DNA of 64,000 nt from Streptomyces sp. 35G-GA-8 (GTDB lineage: Bacteria > Actinomycetota > Actinomycetes > Streptomycetales > Streptomycetaceae): the NCBI RefSeq assembly GCF_023534745.1, contig NZ_JAMHJQ010000009.1, positions 248,001 through 312,000 on the forward strand, given 5' to 3'. This document shows, piece by piece, positions 26,713-35,904 of this stretch. A model generated the notes under the pieces. The model saw nothing but the letters and a program-made list of their open reading frames with translations, ran no database searches and had not been told where the DNA came from. Made by a program: the position numbers and the translations under genes. How positions within the stretch are numbered: position 1 is the first letter of the stretch; each line of letters begins with the position of its first letter.

Positions 26713-26909
26713 TAGGGCGTTCTTCGCGTGACCGATCGTTCTCGTACGGTGCCGGATCCGTCCTCCCACAGGGTGACCCTGACGGTCTCCCCGACCGCTC
26801 CTCCACCTACAGGAGGTGGAGGCAGCACCCTCACTACACCCTGAGGCGGAGAAGGCTTCGGGACCTGGGGCCGATCCCCTGAGGTGGGCCTCGCTCCTAG
26901 CGTTGAGCC

Positions 26910-27527
26910 ATGACCACGCCTGTCTGCACGAGCGCCTCTCAAGCCGCCAAGCCGGCCGCGCACTCGTCGTATCCGAGTCACCCGCCGGCCGCCGGCCACA
27001 GCGCCCACGGTGCCCACTTCTCGCCGTACCCGCCCTTCGCGTCGTTCTCCTCGTACGTACGGGCGCGGGGGCCCGTGCTGCTGCGTACGGCGCGCTCGCT
27101 CACCTCCAATCCGTGCGACGCGGAGGACCTGTTGCAGACGGCCCTCACCAAGACGTACGTCGCCTGGGACCGCATCGAGGACCATCGGGCACTGGACGGT
27201 TACGTCCGCCGCGCACTGCTGAACACCCGGACCTCGCAGTGGCGCAAGCGCAAGGTCGACGAGTTCGCCTGCGAGGAACTGCCCGAGCCCGTCGGCCAGC
27301 CCGAGCCCGATCCGGCCGAGCAGCAGGTGCTGCACGACGCGATGTGGCGTGCGGTCATGCGGCTTCCGGACCGCCAGCGGGCCATGGTGGTCCTGCGGTA
27401 CTACGAGGATCTCAGCGAGGCCCAGACCGCCGAGGTGCTCGGGGTCTCGATCGGCACGGTCAAGAGCGCGGTGTCCCGCGCGCTCGGAAAGCTCCGCGAG
27501 GACCCGGAGCTCTCGCCCGCCCGCTGA
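26910..27527 (+). CDS. ECF sigma factor, SigE family
   Basis: 205 residues, ATG 26910. Region 2 is seen in LLRTARSLTSNPCDAEDLLQ and TKTYVAWDRIEDH, region 4 in LPDRQRAMVVLRYYEDLSEA followed by the GVSIGTVKSAVSRAL helix-turn-helix. A Ser/His/Ala-rich extension of about 45 residues precedes region 2. No anti-sigma gene is next to it. It could direct transcription of the surface or secreted gene just upstream, but no matching promoter motif was identified. Confidence 0.88.
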   Translation: MTTPVCTSASQAAKPAAHSSYPSHPPAAGHSAHGAHFSPYPPFASFSSYVRARGPVLLRTARSLTSNPCDAEDLLQTALTKTYVAWDRIEDHRALDGYVRRALLNTRTSQWRKRKVDEFACEELPEPVGQPEPDPAEQQVLHDAMWRAVMRLPDRQRAMVVLRYYEDLSEAQTAEVLGVSIGTVKSAVSRALGKLREDPELSPAR

Positions 27528-27781
27528 CGGCCGGGCTCGCACCGGGCTCGCACACGGACTCGCACCGGGCTCGCACGCGGACTCGTACCGGACTCGCACA
27601 GGGGCTCGTACCGGACTCGCCACGCGGCTCGCGCCTGGCCTGGTGGGCTCCCGAGACCCCGCCCCGAGACTTTGACTTCCTACCGCCGTTTCTACTCCCG
27701 GGTAGTGACATACCGCACGGTACGTGCGCAGAATCTTCCCCACTCGTCGCGATGTGGCGACGGCGCCCCCGGGAGGATGCT
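27528..27781. repeat. CTCGCACCGGGA-type short repeats
   Basis: From 27534 to about 27635 nine imperfect copies of a 10-14 base unit with the core GGCTCGCAC/GGACTCGTACC follow the sigma factor stop. The rest holds the start region of the acyl-CoA ligase (GGGAGG before GTG 27782). Confidence 0.7.
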
Positions 27782-29428
27782 GTGGACAGCACTATGCAAG
27801 ACGTGCCGCTTCTGATCAGTCGGATCCTTGAGCACGGCCGCACCATCCATGGGCAGTCGACCGTCACGACATGGACCGGTGAGGCAGAACCCCAGCGCCG
27901 CACGTTCGCTGAGATCGGCGCCCGCGCGGCACAGCTTGCCAACGCCCTACGCGATGACCTCGGAGTAACCGAGGGAAGTGTGCTGGGAACTCTGATGTGG
28001 AACAACGCCGAGCATGTCGAGGCGTACTTCGCGATCCCCTCGATGGGCGCGGTCCTCCACACCCTCAACCCCCGGCTCCCGGCCGAGCAGTTGATCTGGA
28101 TCGTCCAGCACGCGGCCGACCGCGTGATCCTCGCGAACGGCTCGCTGCTGCCGCTGCTCGCCCCGCTCCTCCCGCATCTGCCGACCGTCGAGCACGTCAT
28201 CGTCTCCGGTCCCGGCGATCGCGCGCCGCTCGACGGGGCGGCCGTACGCGTGCACGACTACGACGAGTTGATCGCCGGCCGCCCCACCGCGTTCGCCTGG
28301 CCCGAGCTGGACGAGCGGTCCGCCGCGGCCATGTGCTACACCTCCGGCACCACCGGTGACCCCAAGGGCGTCGTCTACTCCCACCGCTCCATCTATCTGC
28401 ACTCCATGCAGGTCAATATGTCCGAGTCGATGGGGCTGACGGACAGGGACACCACGCTGGTCGTCGTCCCGCAGTTCCATGTCAACGCCTGGGGCCTGCC
28501 GCACGCCACCTTCATGACCGGCGTCAGCATGCTGATGCCCGACCGCTTCCTCCAGCCGGGCCCGCTCGCCGAGATGATCGAGCGCGAGAAGCCCACGCAC
28601 GCGGCCGCGGTCCCCACCATCTGGCAGGGGCTGCTGGCAGAGGTCACCGCCCGGCCGCGCGATCTGACCTCGATGGCCCGCGTCACCATCGGCGGCGCGG
28701 CCTGTCCGCCCTCGCTGATGGAGGCGTACGACAAGCTCGGCGTACGGCTCTGCCACGCCTGGGGCATGACGGAGACCTCGCCGCTCGGCACGATGTCCAA
28801 CCCGCCCGCCGGGCTCACCGCCGAGGAGGAGTGGCCGTACCGCATCACCCAGGGCCGCTTCCCGGCCGGTGTCGAGGCCCGGCTGACCGGTCCCGGTGGC
28901 GACCTTCTGGCATGGGACGGTGAGTCGGCGGGCGAGCTGGAGGTACGGGGTCCCTGGATCGCCGGGGCGTACTACGGGGGCGCGGGCGGTGAACAGATCA
29001 GGCCCGCGGACAAGTTCAGTGAGGACGGCTGGCTCAAGACCGGCGACGTGGGGCGGATCGACGCGGACGGCTTTCTCACGCTCACCGACCGGGCCAAGGA
29101 CGTCATCAAGTCCGGGGGCGAGTGGATCTCCAGCGTCGAGCTGGAGAACGCGCTGATGGCCCACCCGGAGGTGGCGGAGGCGGCGGTCGTGGCCGTACCG
29201 GACGACAAGTGGGGCGAGCGGCCGCTCGCGACGGTCGTTCTCAGGGACGGGGCGACGGCCGACTACGTCTCACTCAAGGAGTTCCTCGCCGGGAGGATCG
29301 CGAAGTGGCAGCTGCCGGAGCGGTGGACGGTGGTGTCCGCGGTGCCGAAGACGAGCGTCGGGAAGTTCGACAAGAAGGTGATCCGCAAGCAGTACGCGGA
29401 CGGTGAGTTGGACGTCACTCGCGTCTAG
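27782..29428 (+). CDS. Fatty acyl-CoA ligase (long-chain-fatty-acid-CoA ligase type)
   Basis: 548 residues from GTG 27782, preceded at 5 bases by GGGAGG; the longer in-frame reading upstream crosses the sigma factor gene and is rejected. ANL superfamily motifs: [19 protein letters not shown] (P-loop), [21 protein letters not shown] (hinge Asp) and the catalytic Lys in [14 protein letters not shown]. It adenylates a carboxylic acid and transfers it to CoA; chain length cannot be told from sequence alone. Cytoplasmic. Confidence 0.92.
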   Translation: MDSTMQDVPLLISRILEHGRTIHGQSTVTTWTGEAEPQRRTFAEIGARAAQLANALRDDLGVTEGSVLGTLMWNNAEHVEAYFAIPSMGAVLHTLNPRLPAEQLIWIVQHAADRVILANGSLLPLLAPLLPHLPTVEHVIVSGPGDRAPLDGAAVRVHDYDELIAGRPTAFAWPELDERSAAAMCYTSGTTGDPKGVVYSHRSIYLHSMQVNMSESMGLTDRDTTLVVVPQFHVNAWGLPHATFMTGVSMLMPDRFLQPGPLAEMIEREKPTHAAAVPTIWQGLLAEVTARPRDLTSMARVTIGGAACPPSLMEAYDKLGVRLCHAWGMTETSPLGTMSNPPAGLTAEEEWPYRITQGRFPAGVEARLTGPGGDLLAWDGESAGELEVRGPWIAGAYYGGAGGEQIRPADKFSEDGWLKTGDVGRIDADGFLTLTDRAKDVIKSGGEWISSVELENALMAHPEVAEAAVVAVPDDKWGERPLATVVLRDGATADYVSLKEFLAGRIAKWQLPERWTVVSAVPKTSVGKFDKKVIRKQYADGELDVTRV

Positions 29429-29430
29429 GG

Positions 29431-29488
29431 CCTGTCCGGTGGATCTTCGCCGATCAGGCCGCGGGCCCGCGAAGATCGACCGGACAGG
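29431..29488 (+). terminator. Bidirectional hairpin between convergent genes
   Basis: Left arm CCTGTCCGGTGGATCTTCGC (29431-29450) pairs with the arm at 29469-29488 at 19 of 20 positions, loop 18 bases. It starts two bases after the acyl-CoA ligase stop and also faces the convergent hybrid kinase gene. Confidence 0.82.
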
Positions 29489-29507
29489 AACCAGGGCCGC
29501 TGTGTTC

Positions 29508-29535
29508 GGCCCTGTCCGACCGGTCGGACAGGGCC
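29508..29535. repeat. Perfect 28-bp palindrome
   Basis: Centre at 29521/29522; half-site GGCCCTGTCCGACC followed directly by its reverse complement, no loop. It shares the CCTGTCCG motif with the adjacent terminator arms. It could be a second terminator or a protein-binding site. Confidence 0.85.
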
Positions 29536-29572
29536 TGCCCTGGTCGCCCGGTCGCCCGGTCGCCCAGTTCGT

Positions 29573-32500
29573 CTAGTTCGTTCCGATCTTCGCGAGCAGG
29601 TCCACGATCCGGGACTGCACCTCGTCGCTGGTGGAGCGCTCGGCCAGGAACAGCACCGTCTCCCCGGAGGCGAGCCGCGGCAGCTCCGTACGGTCGATTC
29701 CGGCCGAGGTGTAGATCACCAGCGGCGTCCGGTTCAACTGGCCGTTCGCCCGCAGCCAGTCGATGATCCCGGCGCGGCGGCGGCGTACCTGCATCAGGTC
29801 CATGACGACCAGGTTCGGCCGCATCTGGGTGGCGAGGTTGACCGCCTCGTTGTCGGTGGCCGCCAGCGCGACCTGCATGCCGCGCCGCTCCAGCGTCTCC
29901 GTCAGGGCGAGCGCGATCTCCTCGTTCTCCTCGATCAACAGGACGCGCGGGGGGTGCTGTTCGCTGTCGCGCGGGGCCAGGGCCTTGAGGAGTACGGCCG
30001 GATCGGCGCCGTACGCCGCTTCGCGGGTCGCCTGCCCGAGACCCGCCGTCACCAGGACGGGGACCTCGGCGGCGACCGCGGCCTGGCGCAGTGACTGGAG
30101 CGCGGTACGGGTGATCGGTCCGGTCAGCGGGTCGACGAACAGCGCCGCCGGGAACGCGGCGATCTGCGCGTCGACCTCCTCGCGGGAGTGCACCACCACC
30201 GGGCGGTAGCCGCGGTCGCTCAGCGCCTGCTGGGTGGAGACGTCCGGCGCGGGCCAGACCAGCAGCCGTCGCGGGTTGTCGAGCGGCTCCGGGGGGAGTT
30301 CGTCGTCGACGGGCCGCGGCTGGGGCCGGTTGGCCACCTCGACCGCTCCTCCGGGGCCGTCCAGCGGCTCGGGGCCCTCGGCGCCCTCGTCGGGCGCGCC
30401 GATCGCGTACGAACGCCCTTCGGGGTGAGCGTGGGGCAGGCGCGAGCCGCCCGGTGACGCGCCCGCGCCGACGGCGGGGTGCGCGCCGGGGCCGGAGCCC
30501 GTGTGAGGGCCGGGACCGCTCGGGTCGGGGCGTTCGGTGCCGTCGGGCGGGGTGCCCAGCTTGCGGCGGCGGCCGGAGCCGAGGGACTGCGGCTGGCCCG
30601 GTGTCTGACCCGGTGTCTGACCCGGGGCCTGGTTCGGCGGCTGGCCGGGGGCCTGGGGCTGGTTCTGCTGGTGCGGGGGCTGCTGCGTGAAGGGGACACC
30701 CTGGCCGAGGGTCCGCACGCTGAAGGCCCGCCCCTGTGTGGAGTCCGCCGAGACCGGCGCCTCTTCGGGCAGAGGCTGCGCGGGCGGGAGCGGTTGATGA
30801 GCGCCGCGCCGTGGATTCGGTACGGCGACGGCGGGGGCGGCCGACGGAGGCTGGGACTGGGACTGGGCGGAAGGGTCCTCCGGTACCTCCCCGGACGCCG
30901 GGGAAGTACGGGCAGCCGACGGGACCGACACGCTGCCGGTGGCGTTGCCCTGGGCATCGCCCGGCGCTCCGGTCGGGGGGTTGGTCGCGGCGGGGTCGTC
31001 CGGCCAGCCCGGAGGCGCGGCCATCGTGCCGAAGCCGGAAGTCGTCGGCATCCCCTGACCGTCGGAGGCCATCCCCTGGCCGTCGGAGGCCGGGCCGGGC
31101 CGGGGCGCAGGGCCCGTGCCATGGCCGTAACCGTGATCCTGCGCGAACCGGCCGGGCGGGGTCGGGTCGGGGCTTCCCCAGGCGTTCGGGTTCGGGGCGT
31201 CCTCGGTCTCGGCGAACGCCCCCCTGCGCCCGCGCCCCGACGGCAGCGGGTGCGGCTGCGGCGGGGTGTGGTCGTCGTCAGGGTTCGTCCGCACGGCGTC
31301 ATGGCGGCCGGACAGCGAGCCACCGGGCGCGAACGAGTCACCGGGCACGGGCGAGGCATTGCGCGCGGGCGAGGCGACGGGACCAGCGGCGGGGCCGGGG
31401 CCGTGGCCGGGACCGGGCGTGCGGTCGGCCTCGGCGGGCGGCAGCGCGAACGGGCTGCGCGCGCCCTCGGGCTCGGCGGGCACAGGGATGTGCCGCTCCT
31501 GCGCGGGGGCGAGCGCACGCCGGGCACGGCGTCCGGCCGGTGGCGCCGGCTGAGCGGGACGCGGCGGCATGGGCGCCGGAGCGGCCGGGGCCGCAGGTGC
31601 GGATGCCGGTCGTGGAACGGCGGGGGCCGGCCCGGCGGGTACGGGAGGAACGCCGGGCGAGGCACCCACAGCGGGTGCGGCGGTTGTCGCGACGCCGGTC
31701 GGCGCGGGCGGGGATACGGGCGCAGGAACGGGCGCAGACGCGGGAGCAGCGGGTGCCATCGGAGCGGCAGCGGCGGAAGTCAGAGGACCGGCCGGAAGCG
31801 CGGGAAGCGCCCGCTGCCCCTGTCCGGCCTGGCCACCTCGTCCGGGCCCGCCACCTCGTCCGCCCTGGTCGGCTTGGCCACCCGGGCCACCCGGGCCACC
31901 CGGGCCACCCTGGGCCCCGTGCCGGGCCCTGCGCCCGGTCCCGGCGGCGTCCGTGGGCACGCCCTGCGGCGGGACGGCCTGGCCGAGCGCCGCCCGTCCG
32001 GTCGGATGCGCTCCCTCGGCGGCCGTCACGACCGACCCCTCGGAGGCCGGGGCGGCCGGCAGCGCGACTGCGGACCCCGGATACGGCCCGCCGGCCGCGG
32101 GCCCGCCCACACCCGGTCCTCCGACACCCGGCCCGGCGCCCGCGGCTGCCGCGGCGTCGTCAGCGGGGCTCGGACGGCCGCGCCGACGGCCCGTACCGCT
32201 GCCGCCGCCGGTGCCCTGCGCGGGGATCAGGTCCTGCCGGGCTCCCGGGCCTCCTGGACCGGCACCCTCCGTCCCGGCGCCGGACCCGGACCCGTCTGTC
32301 CCGGCCCCATCGGTCCCAGCCCCGGACCCCGCTGTTCCGACTCCGGCCGCGCCGGTCACGGGCGCCGCTTCAGCCTCTGGTGGCTCGGCCGCACGCGCCC
32401 GACGGCGTCCGGTCGGTTCCCCGGTGTCCTCCGTCGCGGACGCCAGGAAGGCGTCCGTGGACGACCGCCGGGCGCGCCGCCTGCCGCCGCCACCCGAAGT

Positions 32501-34336
32501 GCTCGCCCCCGTGCCCGCGCCTGTGCCCGTACCCGTGCCTGTGTCCGTACCCGTGCCCGATGCCTGCGCGGGCAGGGCGGGCTGTGCGGACCCCGGCATC
32601 CCGGCGGGCGGCCTGACCGTACCCGCGCCCTCGCCGAGCGGCAGCTCCAGCACGTAGGCGCTGCCGCCCATACCCGGCATCTCGTGCGTCTGAAGCACCC
32701 CGCCGTGCGCCCGTACGATCCCGCGCACGATCGGCTCATGCACCGGATCACCCCCGGCGAACGGCCCGCGCACCTCGATCCGTACGACATCGCTGCGCTG
32801 CGCAGCCGCCACCACGATCGTCGAGTCGACGTAACCGCCGCCCGGCATCAGCCTGGCCCGGCCCGTCGAGTCGACCCCGGCCACATCGGCGATCAGATGC
32901 GCCAGCGCCGTCGCCAGCCGGCCCGGGTCCACCTCGGCCTCGATCGGCGGGGCGTGCACCGCGAACTGCGCCCGGCCAGGCCCGATCAGCTCGACCGCGC
33001 CCTCCACCCCGGCCGCCACGACCCCGTCGAGCAGGGTGTTCGTCTTGATCAGCTGTTCCGTGCCCGCGTCGAGCCGCTGATACCCGAGGACGTTGTCGAC
33101 GAGCGTCGTCATCCGGGAGTACCCCGCGGCCAGATGGTGCAGGATCTGGTTGGCCTCGGGCCAGAGCTGGCCGGCCGGGTCGGCGGCGAGCGTGGCCAGT
33201 TCGCCGCGCAGCTCGACCAGCGGTCCGCGCAGCGACTCGCCGAGGACGGCGGTCAGCTGCGAGTGCCGGTCGGACGTCTCGCCGTACCGCTCCGTCAGCT
33301 CCTCGATCTCGGCCGCGTACCGGTCGCTGCGGTCCGCGAGCTCCGCCGCGTGCCGCTCGGTGGCCTCGGCCAGCTCGGCGCGCAGCCGCTCGGTGGTCTC
33401 CGCCAGCTCGGCGCGGAGGCGCTCGGTCGTGTCCGTCAGCTCGGTGGTGAGGCGCTCCGTCGTCTCCGTCAGCTCCGCCGTGTGCCGTTCCTCCGCCGTC
33501 GCCAGCTCGGCCGCGTGCTGCTTGGTGAGATCGTCGTACGGACGCCGGTCGGTGAAGGTCATCACGGCGCCGACGAGCTGGTCGCCGTCCCGTACGGGCG
33601 CGGTCGTCAGATCGACCGGCACCTGTTTGCCGTTCTTCGCCCACAGCACCTGCCCGCGCACCCGGTGCTTGCGGCCCGACCTGAGCGTGTCCGCGAGCGG
33701 GGAGTCCTCGTACGGGAAGGGCTCGCCGTCCGCGCGCGAGTGCAGGATCAGCGGGTGCAGCCGGTGGCCGCCCAGATCGCTGGCGCGGAAGCCGAGGATC
33801 TGCGCGGCGGCGGGGTTGACGAGGACGACGCGGCCCTCGGTGTCCGTACCGACGACACCCTCCGACGCGGCCCGCAGGATCATCTCGGTCTGCCGCTGCG
33901 AGCGTGCCAGCTCGGCCTCGGTGTCCATCGTGCCGGAGAGATCGCGTACGACCAGCATCAGCAGCTCGTCGCCGGTGTAGCTGTGCGAGTCGTTGTACGC
34001 GTCCCGGCCGTCCTCCAGGCTCGCGCTGGTGACCTCGGCCGGGAACTCACCGCCGTCCGTACGCCGCGCGATCATCCGCGTCGGCTTCGTACGGCCGCGC
34101 GCGTCCGCCGTCTCCGGGCGGCGCATCGAACCGGGGATCAGCTTGGAGTCGAACTCGGGCAGCAGATCGAGCAGCCCGCGACCGACCAGCGCGGTGCCGG
34201 GGGTCTCGAACATCTCCAGCGCGATGGTGTTGGCGTTGACGACCGTGCCGTTGGCGTTGACGAGCACCAAGCCGTCGGGGAGTGCGTCGAGTATCGCCGC
34301 GAGGCGAGCAGCGCCTCGGGATGGCCTGCTGCTCAC
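29573..34336 (-). CDS. Giant degenerate hybrid histidine kinase (PAS-PAS-coiled coil-HK-linker-REC-REC)
   Basis: 1587 residues from GTG 34336 (GGGAGGAAGC upstream). Two PAS domains (about 5-125 and 140-262) precede a coiled coil (about 268-355) with TTERLRAELAE heptad-like repeats. The kinase core at about 365-570 is degenerate: SLRGPLVELRGEL has no phospho-acceptor His, and the N-box (ALAHLIADVA) lacks Asn. Then come about 760 residues of Pro/Ala/Gly-rich linker. Two receiver-like domains follow: the first (about 1350) lacks acidic and Asp sites, the second has LLIEENEE and Asp1511-like VVMDLM but no conserved Lys near FLAERS. It is likely a scaffold or sensor rather than a classical kinase. 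An S. coelicolor OsaA-type function is only a guess. Confidence 0.85.
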   Translation of the reverse strand: MSSRPSRGAARLAAILDALPDGLVLVNANGTVVNANTIALEMFETPGTALVGRGLLDLLPEFDSKLIPGSMRRPETADARGRTKPTRMIARRTDGGEFPAEVTSASLEDGRDAYNDSHSYTGDELLMLVVRDLSGTMDTEAELARSQRQTEMILRAASEGVVGTDTEGRVVLVNPAAAQILGFRASDLGGHRLHPLILHSRADGEPFPYEDSPLADTLRSGRKHRVRGQVLWAKNGKQVPVDLTTAPVRDGDQLVGAVMTFTDRRPYDDLTKQHAAELATAEERHTAELTETTERLTTELTDTTERLRAELAETTERLRAELAEATERHAAELADRSDRYAAEIEELTERYGETSDRHSQLTAVLGESLRGPLVELRGELATLAADPAGQLWPEANQILHHLAAGYSRMTTLVDNVLGYQRLDAGTEQLIKTNTLLDGVVAAGVEGAVELIGPGRAQFAVHAPPIEAEVDPGRLATALAHLIADVAGVDSTGRARLMPGGGYVDSTIVVAAAQRSDVVRIEVRGPFAGGDPVHEPIVRGIVRAHGGVLQTHEMPGMGGSAYVLELPLGEGAGTVRPPAGMPGSAQPALPAQASGTGTDTGTGTGTGAGTGASTSGGGGRRRARRSSTDAFLASATEDTGEPTGRRRARAAEPPEAEAAPVTGAAGVGTAGSGAGTDGAGTDGSGSGAGTEGAGPGGPGARQDLIPAQGTGGGSGTGRRRGRPSPADDAAAAAGAGPGVGGPGVGGPAAGGPYPGSAVALPAAPASEGSVVTAAEGAHPTGRAALGQAVPPQGVPTDAAGTGRRARHGAQGGPGGPGGPGGQADQGGRGGGPGRGGQAGQGQRALPALPAGPLTSAAAAPMAPAAPASAPVPAPVSPPAPTGVATTAAPAVGASPGVPPVPAGPAPAVPRPASAPAAPAAPAPMPPRPAQPAPPAGRRARRALAPAQERHIPVPAEPEGARSPFALPPAEADRTPGPGHGPGPAAGPVASPARNASPVPGDSFAPGGSLSGRHDAVRTNPDDDHTPPQPHPLPSGRGRRGAFAETEDAPNPNAWGSPDPTPPGRFAQDHGYGHGTGPAPRPGPASDGQGMASDGQGMPTTSGFGTMAAPPGWPDDPAATNPPTGAPGDAQGNATGSVSVPSAARTSPASGEVPEDPSAQSQSQPPSAAPAVAVPNPRRGAHQPLPPAQPLPEEAPVSADSTQGRAFSVRTLGQGVPFTQQPPHQQNQPQAPGQPPNQAPGQTPGQTPGQPQSLGSGRRRKLGTPPDGTERPDPSGPGPHTGSGPGAHPAVGAGASPGGSRLPHAHPEGRSYAIGAPDEGAEGPEPLDGPGGAVEVANRPQPRPVDDELPPEPLDNPRRLLVWPAPDVSTQQALSDRGYRPVVVHSREEVDAQIAAFPAALFVDPLTGPITRTALQSLRQAAVAAEVPVLVTAGLGQATREAAYGADPAVLLKALAPRDSEQHPPRVLLIEENEEIALALTETLERRGMQVALAATDNEAVNLATQMRPNLVVMDLMQVRRRRAGIIDWLRANGQLNRTPLVIYTSAGIDRTELPRLASGETVLFLAERSTSDEVQSRIVDLLAKIGTN

Positions 34337-34654
34337 GACGACGCTTCCTCCCTGAACCACTGCACCTTGCGGACCGCGGCACCCATCTTGCCCCTCGGGT
34401 TCCGGCCTGTCACGGAAGGGAGTCTAAAGGCTGGGCAAGCGGCCGCGACGGCGGATGAGCGGGAGCTCTCGCAGGGGTTGTGTGCGAATGGCTTTTGCCA
34501 CTGGCCTTTCACGCGGCCTCCCGCACCTCGCGATTGCCTCATTGTGGGACGTACTGCCCGGCGACTGGGTCACGACTGGGTCATCCGTACGCCGCTCCGC
34601 GCGCGCAGGGGCTTACGTGAGCGACGTACGGTCCGGACCGGGGGCTATCGGGGG
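34337..34654. other. Intergenic region upstream of the hybrid kinase
   Basis: About 320 bases with no gene. It should hold the kinase promoter; the AT-richer part is near 34420-34560. Confidence 0.45.
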
Positions 34655-35170
34655 CTATCCGCGGGTGCTCGGCAGTACCGGCTCCAGCGTCTGCCAGCGG
34701 GCGATCTCGCACCCGTTCTTCCGGTTGAACGTGGCGTCGACGGCGCGGCCCTGCCAGGTGCCGGTGATACGAGCCGTGGCGTCACCGCCGTACAGCATGG
34801 TGCACTGCGCGCCCTTCGGCACCGGCGCGAACGGATCCTTCTGCTCGCTCGCCAGCTGCGCCAGCCGGTCGCACGCGGCCCGCGCCTGCAGATGCGTCCC
34901 ACCCGCCGGCCGGCACTTCAGGCGGTACGTGCCGTCGGCACCCCGGAGACCGGAGTCCGCGACGGTGACGGTGAACTCGTCCGGAGCGCTTTCGGCCAGG
35001 GGCAGCGGTACGGGCGCGAGCCGCGTCAGCGTGGAGTCGGCGGACTCGATGAAGGCGCCGGTGTCGGCGCGGGCCGAGGCGTCCGCGGAGGCGGCGGGTG
35101 CGAAGGCGCCCAGCAGGGCGGCGCAAGCGGCGAAGGAGGCGGCGGCGGTGAGGGCGAGGCGACGCGGCAT
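34655..35170 (-). CDS. Subtilisin-inhibitor-like (SSI family) secreted protease inhibitor
   Basis: 171 residues from ATG 35170 with AGGAGCTCCC before it. Sec signal peptide (ALTAAASFAACAALLGAF then APAASA). The SSI fold is marked by TVTVADSGLRGADGTYRLKC, ACDRLAQL, QCTMLYGGDATARITGTW, and GCEIARW; four Cys make the two usual disulphides. By alignment with SSI the reactive bond would be Met-Leu in QCTMLY, P1 Met, suggesting inhibition of subtilisin/chymotrypsin-like proteases. Secreted by aerial-growth stage Streptomyces to control extracellular proteases. Confidence 0.88.
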   Translation of the reverse strand: MPRRLALTAAASFAACAALLGAFAPAASADASARADTGAFIESADSTLTRLAPVPLPLAESAPDEFTVTVADSGLRGADGTYRLKCRPAGGTHLQARAACDRLAQLASEQKDPFAPVPKGAQCTMLYGGDATARITGTWQGRAVDATFNRKNGCEIARWQTLEPVLPSTRG

Positions 35171-35362
35171 GGGAGCTCCTGACGGTGACGGATCCGGGGC
35201 CAACGGCCCGCCGTGTCTAACGCGCGTCAAGCCCCGGCGTTTCGCATGCGGAAGCGCTTTGCTCTGCGGGCCACCCGCCTAGTACCGTGAGAAGCGATTG
35301 GTGACACCCCACCTGGCTGTGTCATCATCTGCACGCACCATCCGCGCCCGCGCGGGTGTGCT

Positions 35363-35453
35363 GGAGGCGTCGCCTAGTCCGGTCTATGGCGCCGCACTGC
35401 TAATGCGGTTTGGGTCTTAAAGCCCATCGAGGGTTCAAATCCCTCCGCCTCCG
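35363..35453 (+). tRNA. tRNA-Ser (anticodon GCT)
   Basis: 91 nt class II tRNA. Acceptor GGAGGCG/CGCCTCC, anticodon stem CCGCA/TGCGG around CTGCTAA, long variable arm, T-loop GGTTCAAATCC. CCA not encoded. Confidence 0.96.
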
Positions 35454-35737
35454 CGTGTTGATCACCGAAGCCCCGGCCCCACAGCCGGGGCTTCGGTCGT
35501 TCCTGCGATCCGGCGTTCCTGAGTTCCGGCGCTCCGGCGCTCCGGCAACGATGGCCCGTACGGGCGAGCGCCCCGACGAGTGATCGTCCACACCCCCGCC
35601 GACACGCCGCCCCAGGGCGGTTTCTGAGACGTTTTCGCAGGTCAGGTGTGGTCTGGCGAATGGATTTCACCTGGCGCCACAGGTCATGTAATGTTGTTCC
35701 CGCAACGCCGACCGGGAAGAAAAGCCCGGAACGCCGA

Positions 35738-35810
35738 GCACTCGTAGCTTAACGGATAGAGCATCTGACTACGGATCAGAAGGTTGCAGGTTCGAATCCT
35801 GCCGAGTGCA
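35738..35810 (+). tRNA. tRNA-Arg (anticodon ACG), integration target
   Basis: 73 nt. Acceptor GCACTCG/CGAGTGC, anticodon loop CTACGGA (35769-35775), T-loop GTTCGAATC. The 3' half is the left core of the integrated element (attL) and stays functional after integration. Confidence 0.96.
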
Positions 35811-35812
35811 CA
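35769..35812 (+). repeat. attL core direct repeat
   Basis: 44 bases starting CTACGGATCAG and ending CGAGTGCACA, identical to 57581-57624. It begins at the first base of the tRNA-Arg anticodon loop and runs two bases beyond the tRNA 3' end, the standard AICE crossover position. Confidence 0.95.
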
Positions 35813-35818
35813 CAGGTG

Positions 35819-35848
35819 AGAGGCCCCCGGGGAAAACCGGGGGCCTCT
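35819..35848 (+). terminator. tRNA-Arg terminator carried by the element
   Basis: AGAGGCCCCCGG / CCGGGGGCCTCT, 12-bp stem with GGAAAA loop, just inside attL. A closely related hairpin follows attR, so the element seems to bring its own copy of the tRNA terminator. Confidence 0.85.
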
Positions 35849-35904
35849 CGCGTTGGGCCGTACAGCAGCGAAGTACAGCAACGGGTCAACCGGGGTCGGG
35901 AACG

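Noticed and set aside
26816-27781. N-terminal extension of the acyl-CoA ligase
   Set aside because: It runs through the sigma factor gene in another frame; ligase homology and a ribosome-binding site start at 27782.
30479-35182. Very long plus-strand reading frame over the hybrid kinase region
   Set aside because: It is antisense to the PAS/receiver-containing gene, Arg/Gly/Ala-rich without any domain, and crosses the SSI inhibitor gene; a GC-bias shadow.
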